Assembly (NCBI RefSeq): GCF_001598555.1
Contig: NZ_BCZE01000034.1
Coordinates: 31,998-95,997, forward strand
Direction of reading: 5' to 3'
Length of the DNA: 64,000 nt
Source of the DNA: Novosphingobium rosa NBRC 15208
GTDB taxonomy: Bacteria > Pseudomonadota > Alphaproteobacteria > Sphingomonadales > Sphingomonadaceae
The notes beneath the pieces are model-generated. The model was not told the DNA's origin and ran no database searches. It saw only the letters and a list, made by a program, of their open reading frames with translations. Below, piece by piece: positions 38,746 through 47,767 of this stretch (position 1 is the stretch's first letter; every line of letters begins with the position of its first letter). Made by a program: the position numbers and the translations under genes.

Positions 38746-41253
38746 TTAATGGATATACTGTCTGAGATGCTGAACCTCGTCTTCGGGGGCAGGCGAGAAG
38801 ACCTCCAGGGCCCACGATCCCAGATTTTCACGCACCAGTTTGCCTGTATATTCGTGAAGAGGGATATAGGCGGTGAAATCCTCGGGAATCCATCCCTTGA
38901 AGGCGTGGTCGAGCCGTCTATCTTGCTCATAGCCCCGGAAAAATTCCAGCAACCGTCTCTCAAGCCGAGGAGAAAGATCATAGGCCTTGAGCACGGCTGC
39001 ATCGACATCGACCAGCAGAGCCGCAAGCTGGTCGTCAGCGCCCACTGGCTGTAGGGCGTAGCCGCGGATCTGATCCCTGGCGGTATGATAGCGACGAAGT
39101 GCATCGAGAATGGGAGGAATGCGTTCCAGGCGCGGCAGTGGCAGCTGTTTGAGCAATTCATTGGTGAAATGCTGGTTGGAAGCGTGCTCGGTCAGAAAGG
39201 CATTTGTAAGTGGCCCGTTGATGATCGCCTCGAGCGCCTCGACCGGAAGCGCCTCGCTTGTCGACCAGATACCGAAAAATGCCTGTGAAGGCACAAGGCC
39301 GCTGCGGTCGAACGCCGCAGCAATGCGCCATGGGCCGCGCGAAAGGCGCGCAACATTGGTCAGAACCTTGGGCTCTTTCCATGGCCGGGTAAGAGGTCCC
39401 GGAAACATGGCATCTTCCGGTCTCATATTGACATAGCTTGTGTTCTGCAGGCTGAACTGACTGAGGGATGTTGCCGGCTTGAAGACGCCCGGGACGAACA
39501 TCTCCCTGGGTGTTGGCGACAGCCCGTCACCCTGTTTCCACCATTTGAGCCCACGATACACGTCCGCAACCTGTCCCAGACGGGGATACCGACCGAGCTG
39601 TTCCCAGATCTCATCGAGCTGGCCGATCCAGAGATCGCCGTTCGTCACGACCTTGGTACGTCGGCGCTCCGCTGTTATCCGGCCCGTAGCGAGAAAGGAG
39701 AGCCTGTCGCGATCTTCGACCACAATGGTACGCAGTTCGGAGGGAAGATCGGCTGCCGTTTCATCGCGCGGATCGGCCGCAATGATGACGGCGGCCTCAA
39801 AGCCCGCGCGCTGGAAGATACGATCAGGCAGCGAGGTGAGCTCGACCTTCTGATAGAGATCTGCGACCCGCTGACGCAGTTCGCTATATTGGTGCTGCCT
39901 CAAGATACCTTGTGGCAGGACGAATCCAAAAGCTTCTGGCCTGGCGTCGAGCACCGTCTGAAGAACCGCCATCGGCTTGGAAAAGGAGCGTCCCGCCATG
40001 GCGGGATAGGCTTGCCGTTCGTCGCTGTCGAACTCCTCCCATGGTGGGTTGCACAGCACGATTTTCTTGCCTTCGACCGCTGTTGCAAGAGCTTGCTCAA
40101 GAAACAGGTCCTGCGGTTTGATCTTCCAGCCGTTGGCATTGGGATAGTCGGCCAGGATCAGAGAGAGTGTCGCAACCTCGCAGGCGAAGCTGTCGATTTC
40201 CGCGCCGCCGATCCGGGACACCAGGAAATCGTGCCGCTCAGCGCTGGTGCAATCTCCCGGCAATTGATCGCGCAAATGACGCAATGCGGCGACAAGGAAG
40301 GTGCCCGCCCCGGCAAAGGGCTCGAAGATACTGACTTCTTGCGCGTCATAGCGGTTGAGATCGAGCTGGTTGACGACATATTCAGCCACCTGACGCGGCG
40401 TGCTGTGGGTCCCGAACCGACGCCGAGTATCGGCGGTCACCAGAGTATTCTCATACACAAAGGCGAGACTGTCGGATGAGATATTGCGGAAATTGATCGA
40501 ACCGCGCATCCAGGACCACGCCAGTTCCATCACTTCATCGGGCAGGACAGCGCCGCTGGCTTGGCCCAGATGATGTAGGTTGTAATAGGCCTCGATCCCA
40601 TCGAGCACCTCTCGGACGGGCGCAACTGTCCAAGCCGCAGCATCGGGATGGCGGCGATCGGCCAAGATTTTAGCGGCCAAAAGGCGAAAGGTCGTGCGAA
40701 AAACCGCTTCCTCGCCAGCACCATCGTCCACCGCCGCAAGCAGATGGCGCACGACACGATCGAGCAATACATCGAGCTTGAGTTCGACTTCACGCTCGAT
40801 CGCCGGCATCAGGCCCAGATCGACAAAGTCGAGCTGATAGGCCGCCTGATTCTGGCCCAACGACTTGGCGCGGTGAACCGCCAGCGGACTCCACTGCGGT
40901 GCATTGCGGGCAAAAAGCTCAGGAATGAGATCGAGGGCAACACGTTCGATCAGTCTCGGCCTGCCTTCAGCTCCAACCCGCCAGACCCCAATGTCCGCCG
41001 ATCCGATCGAAAAGAGGATTGGCGCGCCCAGTGCCCGCCGCGACGCGACGGCCATTTCGTCATGGCCCCCGGCGATGACCCCGAAGGCTGCCGAGCGATA
41101 GGACTCCGGGATCTGGGTGAAAGCAGCGAGCTCCACCAGCCGGTCATCCCCAGCGGGCGTCAGCACGTCCGCGAAGCTGTAATCGGCGATGATCGCTTCG
41201 GGACGATATCCCAATTGGAGCAGACCGTCCTGAATTTGAGCGAGGGCGTTCAC
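38746..41253 (-). CDS. N6-adenine DNA methylase (Eco57I/PglX-like)
   Basis: The 835-residue protein has an N-terminal region of about 200 residues of unclear fold, followed by a helical part and an adenine methyltransferase core: motif I IFEPFAGAGTFL near residue 310 and motif IV LCNPPWEEF near residue 400. After the core come TSLPDRIFQRAGFEAAVIIA and a C-terminal domain with GLVPSQAFFGIW and NQHFTNELLKQLPLP, a pattern of target-recognition domains in type IIG or BREX-type methylases. I cannot find a clear PD-(D/E)xK motif at the N-terminus. It overlaps the HTH gene by four bases and abuts the PIN gene. Host methylation plus a possible restriction role is inferred. Confidence 0.86.
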   Translation of the reverse strand: MNALAQIQDGLLQLGYRPEAIIADYSFADVLTPAGDDRLVELAAFTQIPESYRSAAFGVIAGGHDEMAVASRRALGAPILFSIGSADIGVWRVGAEGRPRLIERVALDLIPELFARNAPQWSPLAVHRAKSLGQNQAAYQLDFVDLGLMPAIEREVELKLDVLLDRVVRHLLAAVDDGAGEEAVFRTTFRLLAAKILADRRHPDAAAWTVAPVREVLDGIEAYYNLHHLGQASGAVLPDEVMELAWSWMRGSINFRNISSDSLAFVYENTLVTADTRRRFGTHSTPRQVAEYVVNQLDLNRYDAQEVSIFEPFAGAGTFLVAALRHLRDQLPGDCTSAERHDFLVSRIGGAEIDSFACEVATLSLILADYPNANGWKIKPQDLFLEQALATAVEGKKIVLCNPPWEEFDSDERQAYPAMAGRSFSKPMAVLQTVLDARPEAFGFVLPQGILRQHQYSELRQRVADLYQKVELTSLPDRIFQRAGFEAAVIIAADPRDETAADLPSELRTIVVEDRDRLSFLATGRITAERRRTKVVTNGDLWIGQLDEIWEQLGRYPRLGQVADVYRGLKWWKQGDGLSPTPREMFVPGVFKPATSLSQFSLQNTSYVNMRPEDAMFPGPLTRPWKEPKVLTNVARLSRGPWRIAAAFDRSGLVPSQAFFGIWSTSEALPVEALEAIINGPLTNAFLTEHASNQHFTNELLKQLPLPRLERIPPILDALRRYHTARDQIRGYALQPVGADDQLAALLVDVDAAVLKAYDLSPRLERRLLEFFRGYEQDRRLDHAFKGWIPEDFTAYIPLHEYTGKLVRENLGSWALEVFSPAPEDEVQHLRQYIH

Positions 41254-41768
41254 GAGCGACCTCCCTCAACACGGACAGGCAGTGGCTCCGCTTCCCCGTT
41301 GGCAGCCTCGCTCCGGCGCAGGCCGATAGCCGGGAAAAGTGGCAGTTGGGCGATCGGCTCGGTCACACCGAAGCCTTGGGACAGAGCTTCAAGATGACTG
41401 TTGAGGCGTAGCAGGATCGCATCTTCCTCCTCGGGAAGGGCCTCATAGGGAGCCAGGAGCATACAGCGTTCCAGTCCCAGAATGACCAGTGTCGAGCCCC
41501 AGAGCCCGGGAAAAGAACGCCCATCGAGCAGTTTTCTGGCCTGGAGCAAAAGATCGCGATGAACCTGGAGTTCAACATGAAAGCGGCTGCGCAGCACAAC
41601 AGCAAGGCGCAGCAGCAACACGCTCTGCCAGCCGAACAGGGCCTGCTGTCCTTGCCTGGGGGCTGGGACATCGGGCTGGATAAGCGCGCGGCGCACGGTC
41701 CATTCACGCAGCTGGTCTGCCGAAAGACCCGTTATAGCCAGCACATCTCGCGATTTGATGAAACGCAC
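41250..41768 (-). CDS. MerR-like HTH protein of the methylase operon
   Basis: About 172 residues from a GTG at 41768, with GAGAG upstream; TTG or GTG codons slightly further up are alternatives. The N-terminus KSRDVLAITGLSADQLREWT reads as a MerR-type winged helix (two-helix start, then RRALIQPDVPAP and a wing GQQALFGWQSVLLLRLA). The rest is helical. It overlaps the methylase start by four bases (ATGA), and tandem imperfect palindromes lie just upstream. It is therefore a likely autoregulator or specificity partner of the methylase. Confidence in the fold is moderate because homology is weak. Confidence 0.7.
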   Translation of the reverse strand: MRFIKSRDVLAITGLSADQLREWTVRRALIQPDVPAPRQGQQALFGWQSVLLLRLAVVLRSRFHVELQVHRDLLLQARKLLDGRSFPGLWGSTLVILGLERCMLLAPYEALPEEEDAILLRLNSHLEALSQGFGVTEPIAQLPLFPAIGLRRSEAANGEAEPLPVRVEGGRS

Positions 41769-41782
41769 GATCACTCTCAAGA

Positions 41783-41823
41783 TTGGGCGCCATGCCCGAT
41801 CTGAGGTTGGGTATCATGCCCGA
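41783..41823 (-). promoter_or_regulatory. Tandem operators before the methylase operon
   Basis: TTGGG-N3-CATGCCCGA occurs at 41783-41799 and again at 41807-41823, a 24-base period. Each copy is an imperfect palindrome (TTGGG, seven bases, CCCGA). They are 15-55 bases upstream of the HTH gene start and match the arrangement of autoregulatory sites in restriction-modification operons. Binding is inferred. Confidence 0.6.
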
Positions 41824-42143
41824 ACTTGAAGGTAAAGGCGGTGTACACGGCGCTACCGAACCTTCTCGCCCCTGTAACACTCCTATAGTGCGCTGATTGT
41901 CGTATCCCCTAAGGGAGCTAAGGGTCATCTCGCCTTGGGCCGATCGCCCAGATCGCACCTGTACGTGATATCCTAAGTCGGACACCTTTTCCCCCACGAT
42001 GGAAATGACCTCTCTCGACTGGCTTACGGCGGAGGACTGCCCTTGGCGGTTGCTCGAGATATATCCATTCCTGTGCAGGGCAGGCTTGTACCCCTCGATG
42101 ATTTTCCTGTTCAGGAAAGCCTGCTCATGACTAAGCTCCCCAG
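41824..42143. other. Divergent intergenic region of the defence island
   Basis: No supported gene. The stretch holds the upstream region of the minus-strand methylase operon and the plus-strand membrane protein, so it may contain divergent promoters. I see no firm -10/-35 pair. Confidence 0.4.
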
Positions 42144-43265
42144 ATGATGAACCTGCCTGATTCCGTTAATGAGTGTGGCCCCCGATGCGGCTGCGACAAG
42201 GTTGATCCAGGCAGCGAGATCTGTGGAAATTGTTGGCGGTTGGGCTCCGCAGGGCTTGCCATCCTCGTCCTTGCGGCGGTGGGTGTTGCGTCTGGCCAGA
42301 CGCTCTCAATCTATGACCCAACGGAAAATACCTTTCCCAGACTGGTTGGCTTGTTGCTCCTGCTGACTATCGCTCTTTGCGTTTGCCAGTGGATGTGGCG
42401 CCTTCACGAGGGCAATTTCAAGACCCGATGGTGGAATGTTGGATCTGTTCCCGAGGAGCCGAGCTGGGAAGATGTCCGGAGGATGACGATGGGCTGTATC
42501 GAGTTCGATCCTGTAAAATTCGAGAAGGCTGAGCGACAGCATCAGATCGCATATCGATCAATTTTGCTCTTGATCGGCTTCCTTATTGTCGGAGGAACCA
42601 CCCTTTCTGGCCTCGCAGTGATAGCTCAGGACCGAATTCTCCCATTCCTGTTCACCGGATACGTCAAGCCGGACATTGGCGCCGACGAAGCCGGTATGGT
42701 CATGAACGTCTCCGGCAATCTGACAGCATTTCTCGCTCTGATCGCGGCGGCGATTTCAATCTATTTTACGCACCGGCAACTCCAGGCAAAGGTCAAGGCA
42801 GACAGTCGACAGGCATGGATCGACAAGTTGCGAGCCCGGATTGCGCGGGCAATCGCTCTGGCTGACGCGATGCGCTATGATCCTGGAGCACCGGATAAGC
42901 CCGATCTGGCCAAAGAACTGATCGATGTACGATTGGAGATGGAGCTCATGCTCAATCCCAACGAGAAAGATCATCGACTGTTGATTTTTCTCGTTCAAAA
43001 GCTGGCATTTTTCGAAGAGCACGAAAACAACAAATATGGCGGTTTTGATAAAATCAGGGATGTCGAGAATCTTAAAGAGGTGATTGAAAATTCCGATGGC
43101 TATGATGCGGGGAAATGGGGTGATATATTGAAGCCTATTCCTGCCAGATTTTCGATACCGCAAGAGAAGCGTGCCAAAAGCTACAGTGATCTGATCGGAT
43201 ATGCCGTGCGGCTCGCCCATGTCGTGCTCAAACGTGAATGGGAACGCGTCAAATCAACACGATGA
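42144..43265 (+). CDS. Four-helix membrane protein with N-terminal Cys cluster
   Basis: This 373-residue protein has no family name that I can give firmly. Visible parts: Cys11, Cys15, Cys17, Cys27 and Cys30 near the N-terminus, which could bind metal; four hydrophobic helices at about residues 35-52, 68-86, 139-160 and 194-212; then a cytoplasmic helix with KADSRQAWIDKLRARIA, a post-transmembrane motif seen in small membrane proteins of unknown function, some of which occur in defence loci. The start follows no strong RBS. It lies before the STAND gene in the same direction, with a 314-base gap, so co-regulation is possible but not shown. Confidence 0.7.
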   Translation: MMNLPDSVNECGPRCGCDKVDPGSEICGNCWRLGSAGLAILVLAAVGVASGQTLSIYDPTENTFPRLVGLLLLLTIALCVCQWMWRLHEGNFKTRWWNVGSVPEEPSWEDVRRMTMGCIEFDPVKFEKAERQHQIAYRSILLLIGFLIVGGTTLSGLAVIAQDRILPFLFTGYVKPDIGADEAGMVMNVSGNLTAFLALIAAAISIYFTHRQLQAKVKADSRQAWIDKLRARIARAIALADAMRYDPGAPDKPDLAKELIDVRLEMELMLNPNEKDHRLLIFLVQKLAFFEEHENNKYGGFDKIRDVENLKEVIENSDGYDAGKWGDILKPIPARFSIPQEKRAKSYSDLIGYAVRLAHVVLKREWERVKSTR

Positions 43266-43579
43266 TTTAAATCAAACCAAACAATACGCGTCGGGCTGAC
43301 GTCCAGCCTTTTTCCAAAGCCCCATGGTAAACGCTCGGATAGCGTAGCATGACCGGAGCAGAGATCTGGGTTCCGATACGCGCGCTGGTCGAGTTCGATC
43401 GTGCTTTGGTTGTCTGATTGCTCCGCTGGATGGGAGCGGTGAATTTCGGATCTCTTTCATGATCGTCCTCGCCCGTCTTTCCACAGCATTGGCTCGCAAG
43501 ATCCTTCAAAAATTGCCTCGAGTAAAGGGTGTGATATCCTCGCATAAAGAGTTGAACCGGCTGCTGGGGGAATGACGTG
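43266..43579. other. Gap between membrane protein and STAND NTPase
   Basis: Minus-strand frames of 75 and 110 codons exist but show no RBS or recognisable protein. The STAND gene RBS (GGGGGA, 43566-43571) is at the right end. No terminator is obvious. Confidence 0.4.
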
Positions 43580-46500
43580 ATGGAACTCAAAGCTGACAAG
43601 CCGGGGAAGGGTGGGTCATCCTCTGGCGCGCCGGCCGCTCTCGCCGGATTTGCCTATCAGCTCAATGTATCGATCTTTGTCGCGCTCGACCTGCTTCTTA
43701 TCCAGAAATCCGCACGCGTCGTGACTCTCGAGCCTGCCAACAGCGAGGACATCGAGAGCATCCTCGATGAAGGGCAACCCGACACGACCGAAGCCCATAG
43801 CACGATGAGCGAAGGCTATAATCTGATTATCCAGGTCAAACGCAGGAGCGGTGAGCCCTGGCGGCCCGCGGATTTCATCAGGTTGCTCAACCACGGTAAA
43901 AGCCGGGATTCCGCGCGCAAAACCCTCGAGCTGCAACGCAATCGCTATCTGTTGATCACCACCGCCGCTGTGAGAGGCACCCTGAGGTCCTTGCGGATCG
44001 AGGATTTCGGGGCTTGGCCTGAACCAGGATCTCTGGAGGGCGACCTCATCTCGGCACTTGGTGACAGCGTTGATACCCGTGTCGCGATCTGGGAAAGCCT
44101 GAGTGACTACGTTCTCGATCACAAGATCGGGGATATTTTCACAAAATTGCGCGTGCCGTATGCTCGATGGGATGACTGCAAACGCGCATTGCGCGAGGAG
44201 GCCTCCTCTCGGATGCAAGGCACTGGCGCGGGGCGCTGGTTGCGGTCTGAAATGGAAACCCTTATCCGCGCCTTTGGCGGGTTTCTGGCAAGTTCACCGC
44301 TGCTCGAACACTATGTGCGACCTGGAAATTGGAGCGAGCTTACCGCAAAGCTCGAACAATCCAATGCCCTCCTGATCAAGGGGCCCTCAGGCACGGGAAA
44401 GACCGTCACAGCCCTGGCACTGTGCGAATGGGCCCGCGAAAGAAATCCTCGCCTTGCAATCGATACAAGTAGTGACATCAACCGTTTGAGCCCGTTCAAC
44501 CTTTCAGGGCCGACATTGTTTTATGTTGACGATCCCTGGGGGCAATCGACACTTCGCCCCGGATCGGAGACCTTCGGCAGACAGGCCCAGGCCGCCTTTT
44601 CCGATGCGCGCCCCGACTGCCGTTACATCGTCACAAGCAGAACCGACATGCTGAAACTGGGGGAAGCCGAAGCAGCGCTGGATGACTGGTCGGTCACGCT
44701 TGACGAGGGGGACTATGAAGAAGGCCAGCTTGCGGCGATCTACGATCGCCACCTCAACGCCCTGGCCGTGCAACATCAGGAGGACGCCTATAAGTTTCGC
44801 CCAACCGCACTATCCAGGCTCAAGACGCCCTTCGAGGTGAAGCGGTTTTTCAGCGAGGTCTCCAAAGGCCCAGGAGCAAAGCAGAGCGCCTGGCAGCATA
44901 TGTCGAATGCGATCGACCTTGCTCACCGCGATGCGGTCGAAGGCGTCGTGATCAGCGATCTGCGGCAAGACAGGTATGGATGGACGCCCATCCTCTGGGC
45001 CCTGTTCAGGGTTCGCGGTGGCATGCGCTATTCGACCCTGGTGCAAATCCAGCATGTTATGCGCCGAACGCAAACAAGGTGGAGCGAAGGGCTGGCACCG
45101 CTGGTGAATTTTCTCGTGTCCGCCCAGCATCTGCGCCAGCTCGAGGATGTCGTGAGTTTCGCGCATCCATCTGTTCGCAATGCCTTTGAAAGGCACATGC
45201 AGATCGATCCTGCCAGAGCTGTAGGTGCTGTGGAGGCCCTGGTCGAGGCTCTCACCAACCTTAAGGGCGATCTGGCTTCCTGGGGCGCTGAAACTGCCGC
45301 TCTGATGGCGCGCCTGGCGACATCGCAGTTCCACGAAGACTTCATGTGCCCCGAGCGCGCCCAGTCGATTATCGACAGCTGGCTGACGGAGGGCTTGATC
45401 GACCCCACGTCGCGCTTTGAGGATCTGCTTTCGCTTACAGCTGACGTCAGCAGTGCTGGACTCCCAGTTGGCAATCTGGCGCGATGGCTGGTCAAAGGTT
45501 TCCAGACCGGGGGTCACATCTTTGATGACAACTGGAAGCGTCCGGATTTTCCGCAAAGCATGTTTGCCGCCATCGGTCATGACCATCAATGCCACCTTGT
45601 CTGCGATCGGTTCGTCCGCACAATTCTGCCAAACAGCAATGATCGCTATGGCGCCGATTTCGCTGCCGAGGTCGCTCCCTTTGGTGGAGACCTGGACGAT
45701 GCCTTTCTCGACGCGGCCATGCAGGTTGCAAAGGGGTCGCACTATTCCAACGCTGAGACAATCGCCCGCGCCGCAAGCAAGGATCTCTTAAAATATGAAC
45801 CGATCCTCGAACAGGCGCTGAGACACCTGCGGCCCGATGAACAGCAGGAAGCCAAGGATGCCGAAATATGGCTTCAGATCCAGAACCATGAACTCGATGA
45901 AGGAGCAGAGGATTGGTTCATTGACCGCGGCCAGGAAGATTTTGGTTCAGAGCAAATCGTCGCAACCTATGTCGAGCGTCTGAGGGAAAAGGGGCACTGG
46001 GAAGGTCTGGCGCGACATCCCGAGCATCGAGCGCTCTTTGCGTTCTGGGAGGGAGACGTCAGAGCAGACAAGGGACAAGTTTCTCTTGCCGAGCTCGAAG
46101 CCCTCATCGAACTGGGAAAGCTGGCAGGACGTGAGGAGGATGCATGGCGTGCGGCTCAAGCCCACTGGCAGGATGACCTTGGCGTCCTCCTGCTCGCTCG
46201 ACTGGCGGCAGGGGAGCTGGATTATGGGCTTAATGCAGCCTTTGCCACCTGTCTGATCAAAGTGGCGCAGGATCGTATTCCGGACGCTCTGGCTGCAGTG
46301 GGCCCTGGGCCAGCAGATCGCCTCTGCTTCATCCTCCATCTATCCAGGGCGATTGACCGAAATGCCGAGCATGGGCAGCGCGCAACTGCTGTCCTATCCG
46401 AAACCTTGTCACCAGATGAGCTGGAATTCTTCCGCCTGACACCATTCATGCCGCAAGAAGGGGCCAATCTGAGCCAAGCAGCTCTGGCGCTGCTTGATGC

Positions 46501-47590
46501 AGCCGTGCCAGAAGCGTCCGCCGCACTGATCGAGCAGATCGCACGAATTCAATATGCTTGCGGCCATTTGCCGAATGAAACGTTACGCGCAGCTCTCGAT
46601 CGGGCAACCGCGCCGGAAGCTGCGGAACAGGCAGTTCAAATGGCCGCGCATGTTGGAGCCTGGGATATTGTCGAGGCAGCTCTATCCAGCCGCTATGCGG
46701 ATGCGCGGCAGGCAGCCCTTGAAGCCCTGGCGCCGACGGCTCCAACCCCACTGCCATCTGAGTTGCTGGCTCTGGCCCAGGACAAGGGGAGCCGGGTTCG
46801 ACGAAGCCTTGTCGATTTGCTCTCCACGCGCCCGGATCCAGCGCATGGCGATGTGCTCTGGTCCTTGATCCACGATCAATGGTCGGCCTCCGACCCCCGT
46901 CATGATGAGCCGCCAAGCTTTCCCATTGCGCGCGAGGCGATTGCTGGCCTGACCGGATATGGCTTGCTTGACGAGGGTCGAGCCCTTGCCTTGATCGAAG
47001 AAGGCATGGTCACAAAAGATCCCGAACTCAGAGGCGTTGCTTTTCGTTCTGCAGCCAGATTTGGCCCGGTGGCCGCTCGCTGTCAGCTCGAAGCGATTGC
47101 CTCACGCGAGAGCCTTGATTGGTTCACCATTGAGGCCATCGATGCGCTGAGCGCCGCGCCTTTCCTCGAACCAGAGATCCTCGCGAAGCTTGAGCCCGAA
47201 CGTCTTTCAGGGGGCCATGCGGTGCTGCTCGCTTCTCGAGCTGTTCTTCTTGCGCGACATGGTGATCTCGACCAGGTCGATCAGGTTTTCACGAAGATCG
47301 CTGCGCACACGAATTTGCGGGCACTACTCCTGCTCGGCAGTGTGGGGCTCGCAGAGCGCGATCGCGCCCTGGCCGACCGTCTCCTAACCCTCTTGCCGCC
47401 CGATCACCCCTGCACGATGATTTTCACGATCGATGACGACCACCTCTTGCCCGCCGATTGCCTTGATGACCTTGGACGTGTCCGCATCAGGGCGGAAGTC
47501 TCGCATTGGCTCGCGGCCGGGATGATCGGGGCAGATGGCAAGAAACGCCGCCTCGCCGGCACCCGCATGCGTTTCGATAAATGGTGGTGA
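43580..47590 (+). CDS. Antiviral-type STAND NTPase with N-terminal Cap4/DUF4297-like nuclease
   Basis: The 1336-residue protein starts at the ATG at 43580, eight bases after GGGGGA. Residues 23-90 show the Cap4/DUF4297 nuclease pattern: GFAYQL, Glu51, Asp57 and Gln85-Val-Lys87 (IIQVKRR), an E..D..QxK version of the PD-(D/E)xK site. Residues 268-276 hold Walker A GPSGTGKT and about 313-320 Walker B FYVDDPWG, followed by YIVTSRTDML, together an nSTAND3-like ATPase. The C-terminal two thirds are helical and later include HEAT-like repeats (DARQAALEALAP, ELRGVAFRSAARFG). In known Avs proteins such a C-terminus recognises phage proteins and the nuclease degrades DNA. The assignment to Avs is by architecture; its target is unknown. 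Confidence 0.85.
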   Translation: MELKADKPGKGGSSSGAPAALAGFAYQLNVSIFVALDLLLIQKSARVVTLEPANSEDIESILDEGQPDTTEAHSTMSEGYNLIIQVKRRSGEPWRPADFIRLLNHGKSRDSARKTLELQRNRYLLITTAAVRGTLRSLRIEDFGAWPEPGSLEGDLISALGDSVDTRVAIWESLSDYVLDHKIGDIFTKLRVPYARWDDCKRALREEASSRMQGTGAGRWLRSEMETLIRAFGGFLASSPLLEHYVRPGNWSELTAKLEQSNALLIKGPSGTGKTVTALALCEWARERNPRLAIDTSSDINRLSPFNLSGPTLFYVDDPWGQSTLRPGSETFGRQAQAAFSDARPDCRYIVTSRTDMLKLGEAEAALDDWSVTLDEGDYEEGQLAAIYDRHLNALAVQHQEDAYKFRPTALSRLKTPFEVKRFFSEVSKGPGAKQSAWQHMSNAIDLAHRDAVEGVVISDLRQDRYGWTPILWALFRVRGGMRYSTLVQIQHVMRRTQTRWSEGLAPLVNFLVSAQHLRQLEDVVSFAHPSVRNAFERHMQIDPARAVGAVEALVEALTNLKGDLASWGAETAALMARLATSQFHEDFMCPERAQSIIDSWLTEGLIDPTSRFEDLLSLTADVSSAGLPVGNLARWLVKGFQTGGHIFDDNWKRPDFPQSMFAAIGHDHQCHLVCDRFVRTILPNSNDRYGADFAAEVAPFGGDLDDAFLDAAMQVAKGSHYSNAETIARAASKDLLKYEPILEQALRHLRPDEQQEAKDAEIWLQIQNHELDEGAEDWFIDRGQEDFGSEQIVATYVERLREKGHWEGLARHPEHRALFAFWEGDVRADKGQVSLAELEALIELGKLAGREEDAWRAAQAHWQDDLGVLLLARLAAGELDYGLNAAFATCLIKVAQDRIPDALAAVGPGPADRLCFILHLSRAIDRNAEHGQRATAVLSETLSPDELEFFRLTPFMPQEGANLSQAALALLDAAVPEASAALIEQIARIQYACGHLPNETLRAALDRATAPEAAEQAVQMAAHVGAWDIVEAALSSRYADARQAALEALAPTAPTPLPSELLALAQDKGSRVRRSLVDLLSTRPDPAHGDVLWSLIHDQWSASDPRHDEPPSFPIAREAIAGLTGYGLLDEGRALALIEEGMVTKDPELRGVAFRSAARFGPVAARCQLEAIASRESLDWFTIEAIDALSAAPFLEPEILAKLEPERLSGGHAVLLASRAVLLARHGDLDQVDQVFTKIAAHTNLRALLLLGSVGLAERDRALADRLLTLLPPDHPCTMIFTIDDDHLLPADCLDDLGRVRIRAEVSHWLAAGMIGADGKKRRLAGTRMRFDKWW

Positions 47591-47607
47591 TGCCGGTCTC
47601 ACCGGGC

Positions 47608-47767
47608 TTAGAGGCTGTTTGGAAATTCGGCGCAGCCGAATTTGCGGCACCAGCCCTCTCCCCCTCCCGGCCACCCACAGGATACTTGCCGCAGGTGGCC
47701 GGGAGGGGGAGAGGACCGGTGCCGCGCTAAAAATGCGCTTTTGCGCATTTTCCAAACGGGCTCTTAG
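47608..47767. repeat. Hairpin-rich inverted repeat (REP/MITE-like)
   Basis: A 160-base palindromic element between the STAND gene and the HD gene. The inner arms, 47644-47675 and 47694-47725, match over 32 bases with two mismatches and face each other across about 18 bases. Each outer arm has its own small hairpin (AATTCGGC-GCA-GCCGAATT on the left; AAAATGCGC-GCGCATTTT on the right) and the ends, TTAGAG and CTCTTA, are inverted. It could act as a bidirectional terminator and looks like a mobile REP or MITE-type unit. Its right end includes the stop codon of the HD gene. Confidence 0.7.

Noticed and set aside
38248..41253. A classic type I restriction system or DISARM/BREX locus
   Set aside because: No HsdR/HsdS, helicase or BREX/DISARM partner genes lie next to the methylase.
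43267..43599. Minus-strand frames before the STAND gene
   Set aside because: No RBS or family; codon pattern does not suggest coding.
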